Part shown: in pieces, positions 28,867 to 38,400 of the stretch
How the letters are laid out: each line of letters starts with the position of its first letter
How positions within the stretch are numbered: the first letter of the stretch is position 1
Assembly: GCA_020845475.1 (NCBI GenBank)
Contig: JADLFN010000017.1
Span: forward strand, 1 to 64,000
Length of the DNA stretch: 64,000 bases
Direction: 5' to 3'
DNA from: Planctomycetota bacterium
Lineage (GTDB): Bacteria > Planctomycetota > UBA8742 > UBA2392
The notes under the pieces: generated by a model
Database searches by the model: none
Seen by the model: the letters and a program-made list of their open reading frames with translations, nothing else
Told to the model about the DNA's origin: nothing
Position numbers and translations under genes: made by a program

Positions 28867-29697
28867 ATGCGCCACAGGGTTTACATTATTGGTTCGGCCC
28901 AGGACGCAGGCCTGCCCCAGTTCGGCTCGCGCGCCCAAGCCGACATGGCCGCGCGCCTTGACCCGCTGAGCGAGCGCCTGGGGCCAAGTCTCGCCGTGAT
29001 CGCCGAAAACGGCCGCTGCCTGCTGATTGACGTATCGCCGGACATCAAGGAACAGGAGAAACGCCTGCTCAAGGTGCCCGGCTTTCGCGGCATCGACGCA
29101 GTCGCTCTTACGCACGCGCACATCGGCCATTACGCCGGCCTTGTGCACTTTGGCCGCGAGGCCGCCAACACGCGCGCCATTCCGTGTTATTGCACGCAGA
29201 GCATGGCGGCGTTCCTCGGCAAGCACGCGCCCTGGGAGCAATTGCTGAAGCTGGGCAACCTGGAGATACGCAGCATCGAAACACCAGTCGAGATCTGGCC
29301 CGGCCTGACGCTCACGGCGTACAAGGTGCCGCACCGCGCGGAATACACCGACACGGTTGCGCTTTCAATCAACGGCAAGCTGCTCTACTGCCCCGATATC
29401 GACGACTGGGGGCAATGGCCGCGCTCGCGCGAAATTGTAAGTGCGCACGAAGTCAGCCTGCTTGACGCCACATTTTTCTCGGCCGCGGAACTGCCCGGCC
29501 GCGACATGCGCGAAGTGCCGCACCCGCTGGTCACGCGCACCATGGATTTTTTCGCGCAAGAAGCGCGCAAGCGCCGCCTGATCCTCACGCACCTCAACCA
29601 CACCAACCCGCTGTGCGACCCGGGCAGCGAGGCAAGCAAAGAAGCCGCGCGACGCGGCTTCGAAGTCGCGCAGGAAATGACGTCGATCGAGGTTTGA
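28867..29697 (+). CDS. PqqB-like MBL-fold protein
   Basis: MRHRVYIIGSAQDAGLPQFGSR...LLIDVSPDIKEQEK...ALTHAHIGHYAGLVHFGREA...LILTHLNHTNPL; no other pqq genes nearby. Confidence 0.75.
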   Translation: MRHRVYIIGSAQDAGLPQFGSRAQADMAARLDPLSERLGPSLAVIAENGRCLLIDVSPDIKEQEKRLLKVPGFRGIDAVALTHAHIGHYAGLVHFGREAANTRAIPCYCTQSMAAFLGKHAPWEQLLKLGNLEIRSIETPVEIWPGLTLTAYKVPHRAEYTDTVALSINGKLLYCPDIDDWGQWPRSREIVSAHEVSLLDATFFSAAELPGRDMREVPHPLVTRTMDFFAQEARKRRLILTHLNHTNPLCDPGSEASKEAARRGFEVAQEMTSIEV

Positions 29698-29703
29698 ACT
29701 CTC

Positions 29704-29815
29704 TGGAGTGCGGCGGCTTGCCGCCGCTTTCGACGCGCAGGATTGCCTGCGCGCGGCCGCTGGAGCGATGGGGCAAGCCCCATCATCCTTAGCACCGGCA
29801 AGCCGGCGCACTCCA
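29704..29815. repeat. Composite palindromic intergenic element bounded by TGGAGTGC...GCACTCCA
   Basis: Four small palindromes inside (CGGCGGCTTGCCGCCG, GCGCAGGATTGCCTGCGC, GATGGGGCAAGCCCCATC, CCGGCAAGCCGG) between inverted ends; lies between two convergent genes. Confidence 0.85.
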
Positions 29816-29818
29816 AGG

Positions 29819-32077
29819 TTACGAAATCGCGACTGCGCCGTCTTTCACTCCCACTTTCACCGTCGCATTGCGCGTTTTGTGCGACACCAGCCACCGTGCG
29901 AGCGGGGCCACCACCAGCCTTTCGATCGCGCGCTGTAAAGGCCGTGCGCCGTATTGGGCGTCGAAGCCTTCTTTGGCCACGTGCTCGACGAGTTCAGGCG
30001 AATATTCGAGCGTGAGGTTTGCGCGCACCATGCCTTCGCGCTGCGCCACTTCGTGCAGCTCTTTGCGCGCGATTTCGAGCACCACATGGCGCGAGAGCGG
30101 GGAAAACGCGACCACGGCATCGATGCGGTTGAAGAACTCCGGGCGAAAGTAAGCCATGGCCTCGGCCTCGTAATCCGGCGCGCGCGCGGCGCCAAAGCCC
30201 AGCGAGCCGCCGGATCTTGCGCCCAGGTTGCTTGTCATCACGATCAGCGCGCTCTGCAAACTGGTGGTGCGGCCAAAGCGGTCCGTGAGCCGGCCTTCGT
30301 CAAAGGCGCCCATGAGCACGTCAAACACTTCCGGCCCCGCCTTCTCGATTTCATCCAGCAACAGCACGCAAAACGGCTGCGCGCGCAGCTTGCGGATCAA
30401 GTCGCTGGGCTCGCCGTCGGGCGCGCTGAACAGGCGCTCGGCGCTGCCCGGCCCGTACTCGCTCATGTCGAGGCGAATCAGCCGATCTTTGGCCGCGCCG
30501 TGGCCGAACAGGTAGTGCGAAATCGCCTTGCTCAGCTCCGTTTTGCCAACGCCCGTGGGGCCGCAAAACAGCAGCACGCCAATAGGCCGGCTTGGGTCGT
30601 TCACGCCCGCCTTGAAACTGGTCAGCACGCCCGCGGCTGCCGCAACCGCGACATCCTGCCCGATCACTTCAAGAGCGAGTTCCTCGCGGATTTCGCTTTC
30701 ATCGAGCGGCAACTCGTCGCGCAAGAACAGTTCCGGCAGGCCGGTTTGCTCGATGAATTTGCGCAGCGCGTCCGATTGCCCCAGCTCGCGCGATTTCGTG
30801 GTACCCGCGCGCTCGAACAGAGAGTTGAGGAACTCGGTAGCCGCGCCGGGAAACGCGGCTTGCGGCAAGAAACGCTTGTGCAGGCGGTAAACGAGGGCGG
30901 GCAATTGCGCATCGTATTCCACGCGCAGGTTCTGTTTGTTGGCGGCCGCCACCTGGTCCAGCACTTTGATGGCCGCCCCGCCGGAGAACTGTTCCAGCGG
31001 CACCACCTGGAAACTCTCGACAAAGCCGGGCAACAGGCGGCGCACGGCGGCCAGCTCGGCGGGCGAGCATTCGGCCACCATGCGCAGCTCGCGGTGCTGC
31101 AAGAACGGGAGCAAGAACGCGCCCACGGAATCGCCCGCATCGAAGCCGCCCACGCGCAGCATCTCTATCAGCGAATCGGCGCAGAGCACGCCGTCGATTT
31201 CCGCAAGTTCGGCGAGCATTGCTTCGCAGCGCTGCTCCCATTGGCCCAGGTAGCGCATGCCGGCAATCACGCGTGAGCCCGAGGTTTGCCAGAACATGGG
31301 CGGGAGATTGCCCTGCTCTTTGTCGCGGGCGGGATCTTTGCGCGCGTCGCGCTCAATCTCGCGCGCGGCTGCGATCAGCAGACTCGTCTTGCCCGTGCCG
31401 CTTTCGCCCACGACGAGAACGTTTGCACGGTCCTCGCGCAGGCGGCGCACGATGTCGGCAACTTCGGCCTCGCGGCCAAATGCGCGCGAAGAAATCTTCG
31501 AGCGTTTTTCAGTCAATGGCTCGGCCACGATCGGCAGTGTATGCAGTTGCACAACGTGCCGCGTTTTGGGCGCGCGCGAAGGCGCCTTGACCATGATTTC
31601 CTCGAGGTGCACGTCTTGCGGCGGAAAGAAGCGCGCAATGGCGGCGGGCGGCAGGCCGGCGAGTTGTTCGCGCACGTAATGCGAGGCCAGGTCTTTGATC
31701 TGGTCTTCCTCGTGGCACGAGAATCGCAGCGAAAGCATGGGCGCGATGCAAAGCGTCAGCCCCGAGGCGTTCTTGCCCACGACGAAAGCAACGGGCAATT
31801 TCACCTGCTCGTCGCAGGGAAAACGGCGCGTGCGCAAGCGATACTCGGGGCGCACCTGCACGTGAAACCAGACGAGGCGCGGGTTCTTCAGTTCGCTGTG
31901 GGGAAAATTCCAATCCTCGTTCTTCTGGGTCCAGAGCAGCCAGTCCTGCAACGCCGAAAGCGCTTCATCGGCGCTTGATCCGAACGCAGCATTGTTCTGC
32001 TCATCCTCAACCAATGCGGCCGTAAAGAGCCCGGTGGGCTCCTTCCACAACAGAACAGGTATGCGCTCAATGGCCAT
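29819..32077 (-). CDS. Clp/ClpB-like double-AAA+ ATPase 1 (shortest paralog)
   Basis: NBD1 LVVGESGTGKTSLL; NBD2 FCGPTGVGKTELSKAI, Walker B CVLLLDEIEKA; C-terminal D2-small domain; no Clp_N repeat. Confidence 0.88.
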   Translation of the reverse strand: MAIERIPVLLWKEPTGLFTAALVEDEQNNAAFGSSADEALSALQDWLLWTQKNEDWNFPHSELKNPRLVWFHVQVRPEYRLRTRRFPCDEQVKLPVAFVVGKNASGLTLCIAPMLSLRFSCHEEDQIKDLASHYVREQLAGLPPAAIARFFPPQDVHLEEIMVKAPSRAPKTRHVVQLHTLPIVAEPLTEKRSKISSRAFGREAEVADIVRRLREDRANVLVVGESGTGKTSLLIAAAREIERDARKDPARDKEQGNLPPMFWQTSGSRVIAGMRYLGQWEQRCEAMLAELAEIDGVLCADSLIEMLRVGGFDAGDSVGAFLLPFLQHRELRMVAECSPAELAAVRRLLPGFVESFQVVPLEQFSGGAAIKVLDQVAAANKQNLRVEYDAQLPALVYRLHKRFLPQAAFPGAATEFLNSLFERAGTTKSRELGQSDALRKFIEQTGLPELFLRDELPLDESEIREELALEVIGQDVAVAAAAGVLTSFKAGVNDPSRPIGVLLFCGPTGVGKTELSKAISHYLFGHGAAKDRLIRLDMSEYGPGSAERLFSAPDGEPSDLIRKLRAQPFCVLLLDEIEKAGPEVFDVLMGAFDEGRLTDRFGRTTSLQSALIVMTSNLGARSGGSLGFGAARAPDYEAEAMAYFRPEFFNRIDAVVAFSPLSRHVVLEIARKELHEVAQREGMVRANLTLEYSPELVEHVAKEGFDAQYGARPLQRAIERLVVAPLARWLVSHKTRNATVKVGVKDGAVAIS

Positions 32078-32078
32078 G

Positions 32079-32149
32079 GTTCGGTCTTCGGTCGTCAGTC
32101 GTCGGGAAAGGCGCGTGCCGCGTTGGCTTTTGCCGACTACCGACGACTG
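32079..32149. repeat. Heptamer inverted element filling the AAA2-AAA1 gap
   Basis: GTTCGGT CTTCGGT CGTCAGT CGTCGGG ... GCCGACTACCGACGACTG; 10-bp perfect inverted match CAGTCGTCGG (32096-32105)/CCGACGACTG (32140-32149). Confidence 0.85.
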
Positions 32150-32150
32150 T

Positions 32151-35100
32151 TTATTCCTCTTCGTCTTCCCCTATTGGCAGCAACGACAACACAAAGCTGC
32201 GTCGCGCGCCGATACCGGGTTCGGTGCGCGTAACGATGCCGCTGCGCAAATCCATGCACAGGCCGTTGCCGTGGTGCACGCGCACCACCTGCCCTACATC
32301 TTCCGGCAGCCTCTTCAACGCGCGCTCGGGCCTTTCGCCGGGCTTGAGTTTCACTACGCGCGCGGCTACGGGCGCGAGTTCGCCCTCGAGCACGAACAGG
32401 TGCACGCCTGCCTCGCGCGGCACGAACTCGCCGGCCAGCACACCTGAAATCAGCAGCGCCCGCGCGCGCGGGTTGCCGGTCTCCACTTCACGCGTTTCGA
32501 GCTCAAAAGCCTCTTTGAGGAGTGCCTGTTCATTGGCCGCAACAATCGGCGCGGGCGAGGCCAAAGCACCGTTGAGCGCTTCCAGGTGCAAGAGCCAGCG
32601 ACTCTCGCGCGCGTCGTGCTTGCGCACCAGCAGACGCAACAACGCCGCCTCCTGCAGGGGCGACATATATGTCGCTCCTGCATCGCCCTCAGCACGCTCT
32701 TGCGCCGCCTGTTCGAGGAACTCGCGCAAATCGGAAGCACTGCAGAACTCGCCCCAGGCGCGGCGGCCCGCGTATTCCAGCCGGTCGCGGCGCGAGCGAC
32801 CTGCGCGCGCCGACTTGCGCACGCGCTCTTTGGTGTCGTCGTCGATGCCGCGCTCGATGCGGTCGGCGATCTTGCCTACTTTCTCGGCCTGCGCCTTGAT
32901 TGCGAAATATGCGCGGTGGCTTGGCGCAATGCTCGATCCCGAAATCGCGCCTCGCGGGCGCAACTCTTCGAGTGCCGCGTTCGCCTCATCGAGCGCGGCA
33001 TCCATGAGTGCGAGCGCTTCGTTGGCGTCGAGCTCGCCCAGGGCCGCCACGCTGCCGGCGGGCGGCGCGGCATCGACGAAGGGCTGCAACCGTGCGCGCA
33101 CACTGTCCCCGCCCCGCCCTGAGCCTGTCGAAGGATGTACGGCAAGCGTGATCAGCGTGGGCACATCGGGCTTGAGCCGCGCGAGCGAAGCCGAGAGCGG
33201 GCGCGTGACCAAGCGCTCGATGGCGCGTTTGAGGGCGCGCGCGCCGAGCTTCGGATGATAGCCCTCGTCCACTACACGTTTCAGCGCCTCGCGTTCGATG
33301 CGCAGAACACACTTGCGGCGAGACAGGCCTTCGCGCGAGAACACGTTGCGGATCAACACGTGCACGATTCTTTCGACTTCCGCTCGCGGCAGGCGGCCAA
33401 AGGGCACGATGTGATCGAGGCGATTGAAGAACTCCGGCCGGAAGAACCGTTCGGCGGCCTTCACGTAAGCCGGCGCGCCGCGCTCCTCGTGGCCCTTGAA
33501 GCCAACGCCACCGTCGGCTTCGCGCACGCCCAGGTTGCTGGTGAGAATGATGATCGTGTTCGAGAAATCCGCCGTGCGCCCAAGCGCATCCGTCAGGCGT
33601 GCCTCGCCCAGCACTTGCAGCAGCAGGTCGTAGGCGTCCGGGTGGCACTTCTCGATTTCGTCAAACAAAAGCACGCAAAAGGGCTGACGGCGAATCGCGC
33701 CGGTGAGCAGGCCTTCGGGCTCATGGAAACTGCCCGTGAGGCGCGAGACCGCGTGGCCGCTGACATACTCGTTCATGTCAAAGCGAACAAGCCGCGCTTC
33801 GTCGCCAAAGAGCGTTTTCGCAATCGACTTCGCCATCTGCGTTTTGCCCACGCCGGTCGGACCGAGAAACAGGAACGAGCCCAGCGGCCGCCCTTGATCG
33901 TTGAGCCGCGCCTTGGCGAGCATGACCGTGTCGGCAAGCAGATTGACGGCGTGATCCTGGCCGATGACATCTTGCTTGAGCGCATCGGTGATCGTGGCTC
34001 GCTCGAGGCGGATGCGCTCATCGAGGAAGGCCACGCTCAGGCCGCTGACGGCCTTGAATTCATCGAGCGTCTCGGCTCGGCCGATTTCTTTGCGGCGATA
34101 GCGCGCGGCTAACTGGCGCAAGAACCCCGCGGCCTTGCCAGGAAACGCGCTGTCGCGCACGTAACGCGCCTGCAGATCAACGACCGCGGGAATGACGCCG
34201 GGATCGAAGCGGCACTCATGCTGGGCCTCAAGGCGGCGCATCACCTCAATCAGAATCGAGAGGTTGCCGTCTTCGCTGGGTTCGCGCACGGGGATCACGT
34301 GGAACAAGTCGGCAAAGCCGCGATCCAACTCTTGTAGAACGCGGAACTGCTCGGGCGTCGTCTCGCCGATCACGCGCAACTCGCGTTTCTCCATGTAGGG
34401 CTTGAGCAGGTGCGCCACGCTCAGGCGCGACTGACTGGTTTGACCTGCCTTGAAGAGGCCCACGAGATCATCGAACGCAAGCACGAACTTGCGTTCTTTG
34501 GCAATGGCGATAATCGCGTGCAGCCGATTCTCCCATTGGCCCACGTAACTCATGCCCGAGATCAGGCGCTGCGGATTGAGCAGCCACACACCCTGCTGCG
34601 ATACCGCACTCTTGCGCCGCGCTTCGCAGGTGCGCGCGACGTACTCGTGCAGGATCGCCGATTTGCCGCAGCCGCGCGGGCCCAGCAGCAGTGCCGGGCG
34701 AAAGTCCGGCGCGTCAATGGCTTTGGCAAGCTCGCTTACCTCGGCTTCGCGCTGCACGGCGCGCTCGATTTCATCCGGGAAAAGCGCGTCGAGATTGCGC
34801 CCCGTCTTCTGCAATTCAGCCAGGCCGCCCTTGAACTGGAATTCGCCGCGCGCGGCTTGCTGCTGCTGGGCTGGCGGCTTGTAAACGGCGTCCGTTTCAA
34901 CGCGGATTTCCATCGTGGAAAGCCACGCCTGGCCCTTGATCGCGAACTCGCGCGGATCGGGCGCTTCGTCGCCTTCCTCGCGTTCGAGCTTCTTGAAATA
35001 GCGCTCCAGCACGTCGTGCGCGCGGGTTTCAATCGTCTCGCCGCGCCGCACGCTGAAGAACAGGTCAGGCAGCTTGGGCGTGAACGCGATGCGAAGGTTT

Positions 35101-35408
35101 TCGTGCTCGTAACTGACAATCAGAAAATCGGATTTCGCCGTGCGCTTGCGGAAGCCGACGTTGATTTCGATTTTCTCTTCACGCAGCGCGGGCGAGAATG
35201 CCCACTCAGAAAGTTCGTCGTGCCACTGCCGGGCGGCCAGCCCCTGCAATTCTTCGCGCAGGCACGCATTGAGAGCTGTGATCGCGCGCGACAGATCTTC
35301 GCGGCGCTGCTCGGGCAGTGCGAAGAACAGGGGGCGCACGAGGTAACTCACCGGCGCTTTGTTCTCGCCGGGCTGCTTTTCACAGTAGAGCGGCACCTGG
35401 AATTTCAT
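32151..35408 (-). CDS. Clp/ClpB-like double-AAA+ ATPase 2 with C-terminal extension
   Basis: NBD1 LLLGPRGCGKSAIL; NBD2 FLGPTGVGKTQMAKSIAKTLFGDEARLVRFDMNEY, Walker B CVLLFDEIEKC; about 300-aa C-terminal extension. Confidence 0.88.
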   Translation of the reverse strand: MKFQVPLYCEKQPGENKAPVSYLVRPLFFALPEQRREDLSRAITALNACLREELQGLAARQWHDELSEWAFSPALREEKIEINVGFRKRTAKSDFLIVSYEHENLRIAFTPKLPDLFFSVRRGETIETRAHDVLERYFKKLEREEGDEAPDPREFAIKGQAWLSTMEIRVETDAVYKPPAQQQQAARGEFQFKGGLAELQKTGRNLDALFPDEIERAVQREAEVSELAKAIDAPDFRPALLLGPRGCGKSAILHEYVARTCEARRKSAVSQQGVWLLNPQRLISGMSYVGQWENRLHAIIAIAKERKFVLAFDDLVGLFKAGQTSQSRLSVAHLLKPYMEKRELRVIGETTPEQFRVLQELDRGFADLFHVIPVREPSEDGNLSILIEVMRRLEAQHECRFDPGVIPAVVDLQARYVRDSAFPGKAAGFLRQLAARYRRKEIGRAETLDEFKAVSGLSVAFLDERIRLERATITDALKQDVIGQDHAVNLLADTVMLAKARLNDQGRPLGSFLFLGPTGVGKTQMAKSIAKTLFGDEARLVRFDMNEYVSGHAVSRLTGSFHEPEGLLTGAIRRQPFCVLLFDEIEKCHPDAYDLLLQVLGEARLTDALGRTADFSNTIIILTSNLGVREADGGVGFKGHEERGAPAYVKAAERFFRPEFFNRLDHIVPFGRLPRAEVERIVHVLIRNVFSREGLSRRKCVLRIEREALKRVVDEGYHPKLGARALKRAIERLVTRPLSASLARLKPDVPTLITLAVHPSTGSGRGGDSVRARLQPFVDAAPPAGSVAALGELDANEALALMDAALDEANAALEELRPRGAISGSSIAPSHRAYFAIKAQAEKVGKIADRIERGIDDDTKERVRKSARAGRSRRDRLEYAGRRAWGEFCSASDLREFLEQAAQERAEGDAGATYMSPLQEAALLRLLVRKHDARESRWLLHLEALNGALASPAPIVAANEQALLKEAFELETREVETGNPRARALLISGVLAGEFVPREAGVHLFVLEGELAPVAARVVKLKPGERPERALKRLPEDVGQVVRVHHGNGLCMDLRSGIVTRTEPGIGARRSFVLSLLPIGEDEEE
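32653..32682. repeat. 30-bp near-perfect palindrome inside AAA2 coding sequence
   Basis: TGCAGGGGCGACATATATGTCGCTCCTGCA (14 of 15 pairs); encodes GATYMSPLQ. Confidence 0.9.
33116..33134. repeat. Dispersed repeat GCCCTGAGCCTGTCGAAGG inside AAA2 coding sequence
   Basis: Recognised as the common TTCGACAGGCTCAGGGC-type dispersed motif; encodes PSTGSGR. Confidence 0.65.
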
Positions 35409-38400
35409 GGCGCCACCTGCTTTTCCAGCGCCATGCTGAAGCCGGCCTCAAGCGCTTCGCCCAGCGCGCGCGAGACCTCGCGGCCGGGCCAAGCGAACAC
35501 CTGGCCCAGTTGCATGTCGAGCAGCTTGCGCAGGGGCAGGTCGTACTTGCGGCGGATTTCGGCGCTTTCGATCATGCCCTTGCGCACTTCAGCGGCGGGC
35601 ATGACGTAATCCATGGGGCCCTGCTCAATCACGTTCACGTGGCAGGCCAGCGGTTTTTGGCCGGGCTCGATCAACACCAGGTGATTGCCCGCTTCGAGCG
35701 AAAGCACGGGCAGCGCGTTTTCGCCCAGCACTTCGATGCACAGCGTGGGGAAGCCCTCGGGCGGCGCCTCAAAGAACTTGTCTTCGTTGAGCACCGGCAC
35801 GCAGATGGCCGCGCCCGATTGCGAGCGCTGGGCATATTCGCTGCGCGCGCGGCGGGCTGCGGCGTTGCCATGCGCGGCCAGATCAAGCGCGCGCATTTCG
35901 TCGCGCGAAAGTTCTTTCGCAAAACGATACAGCGAGCAATCCAGGCCCGTGGCGCGCAACTGGGCCAGGTAGGCTTGCGCCAGCGCCAGCAACGCCGGGC
36001 GCTCGCCATTGAGCGCAAGCGTGCAGAACTCGGTGTTCTCGAAGCGCAGCAGGTACAGGCCCAGCAAAGCCGCGCGCCAATCGCTGCGCAGCTTTCCACT
36101 TGCCTCGTTCAGGCTTGAGGCGCTCTTGCCGAAGCTGGCCATGAGCGCGCCGCTTTCAAGCGTTTGCGCATCAAGCAGCAGCGTTTCAATGCGGCCGTAG
36201 GCTTCCTTGCAGCGCGGCAGGCGCTTGAGCGCCCTGGGATCGGGCGGCGGCGCGCTCTTTTTCTTCTTCTTGGAGCGGCGCGTCGCCTGTTCGAGGCCGT
36301 AGATCTCGCTTGCCAATTCAAGCGTGGCCGGGCTCTTGAGCAATTGCTGCGCGCGGCGGCGCAATTCCATGGCCTCGATGGCCAGGCCGTTAGCCGCGCT
36401 TTCTCGCTTATCGCGCTTTTGGGTGCTGCGCGATTTCACCTGAATGTTGAGCGCGCCTCTTTCGAGCGCGACGTGCGCTTTGCACGCGCCCTGTTTGGCG
36501 CGCTCATTGGCCGCCGAGGCAATGGGAACGAGCAAGTGCTGCTCAATGGCGCGCTTGAGCGGGCGCGCGCCGTACTTTTCCTGCCAGCCAATCGCCGCCA
36601 TGTGCGCGGCAACTTCGGGGGCAAACTCAATCTGCAAACGGCCACCGGCATCGGCGCGGCGCTGCGCCAGTTCCAATTCGCGCGCGGCTACGCGAGTGAC
36701 CGCGGCTTTATCAAGCGGCATGAAGGGAACGATGCGCTCGATGCGATTGAGCAGTTCGGGGCGCAGGAAGTTGCGCACTTCCTTGGCAAAGTGGGCCTCG
36801 GCCTTTGTCGCGGCGCTCTCAGAGGCAAAGCCCAGCCCGCCCTGCATGTAGCTTTGCGCGCCGAGGTTGCTGGTCATGATGATGACGCTGGTGGTGAAAT
36901 CGGCCACCTGGCCGCGCGCGTCGGTGAGGCGGCCTTCGCCCAATACCTGCAGCAGCAGATCGAAGAACGACGGGTCGGCCTTTTCGAATTCGTCGAAGAG
37001 AATCACGGCAAAGGGCTGCTCGCGCACGCGCGCTGTGAGCACACCTTCGCCGTGCTTGCCGGCGATCAACCGGCGCACGGAAGTGGGGTCGGCGAATTCG
37101 CTCATGTCAAAGCGCGAGAGTTTGTTGCGGTCACCAAAGAGATACTCGGCCAGCGTGCGCGCCATTTCGGTTTTGCCCACGCCCGTGGGCCCGATGAACA
37201 GATAGCTGGCGAGCGGCTTTTTCGGGCGCGAGAGCCCGGCCTTGAACGTGGCCAGCAGATCGACCACGAGATCGATGGCGCGATCCTGCGCGATAAGCCG
37301 CTTGGCAAAGAACTCGCGCAGCTCATCAAGTTTGAGCTCGGCATCCTCATCGAGCATGGACAAGGGCAAACCCGTCTCGCGCGAGAATGCCGCGGTCACG
37401 TCGCGCGCGCCCAGAGTGGTCTCGGGCTCGGCGTCGCGAATCAGGTTGCGCACAAAGCGCAAAGGTCGGCCGGGCCAGGCGGAGTAAGTCGCGAAACGGC
37501 GATGCAGGCGCGTGAGTTTGTCCAGCCCGTCGTCTGAAAGTTCGGCGGGCGACGTGGGGCTCCAGCCCCGTGTGCCATTCCTGCCTTTGCGCGGTGCCGC
37601 GCTGCCGGCTTTGGTCAAAGCGTCTGCGCTCTGGCGCAAGATAGCCAGCGCTTGTTTGGGCGTGGGCTCCTCGACGCGAAGCTGCTGAAACACGTTAAGC
37701 AGTTGCGGCTCCTGGCGCTCGATCAGCGGCAGTTGCTCGGGCGTGCATTCACACACGCAGAGCAACTCGCCGCGCGCGATGTAGGGCCGCAGAAAACCGC
37801 CCACGCCCTGTTCAAGGCCTTCGGCCTTGCCCACATCGATCAGTTCCAGCAGCGGGCCAAGGTGCACGATCGCGCCGGTTTTTGAAGCCTCGCGGCGCAG
37901 GCCGTCGCAGCGCTGCTGCCACATGCCATAGCCGCTCTGGCCCGCGACGAGGCGCGAACCGCTCGTGGCCCAGAACGGTTTGTCGAGCTTGAACTTCGCG
38001 CGCTCGCGCACGAGCTGATTGAACGCCGCCGTCTTGCCCACGCCCGTCGGGCCCACGAGCAAAACGCTTGCGGGCGAATCGCCGCCGAGAAAATCGGCCA
38101 GGCGCGCGACGGTGGCCTGCGTCTCATAGGCTTCGGCGGGAAGCTGCTTGATGAGATCGACGCCGATCTGCGAAAGCACGCTTTGCGCTACTTCTTCGCT
38201 TTGCGCCTTGGCGGCTTCGCGCGGCTGCAAGAGCTGCGGCACGACTGTGATGTTTTCGAGCGTGACTTCTTCGCAGCGCTGCGTGCGCATCAGCGCGCGC
38301 AGGGATTCCGCCCACTTGCTGCGCGCCAAAGCCGCGCGCGCGTGCACCTGCAGCATGGCGTCGAGGTCATCTTTGCCCGTGGCGACGACTTCAATGCCCA

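Noticed and set aside
28867-29697. PQQ biosynthesis locus
   Set aside because: Only a PqqB-like MBL protein; no pqqA/C/D/E nearby, so the pathway is not supported.
29954-31276. 440-aa plus-strand ORF opposite AAA1, and similar ones opposite AAA2/AAA3
   Set aside because: Antisense shadows of conserved Walker-motif proteins.
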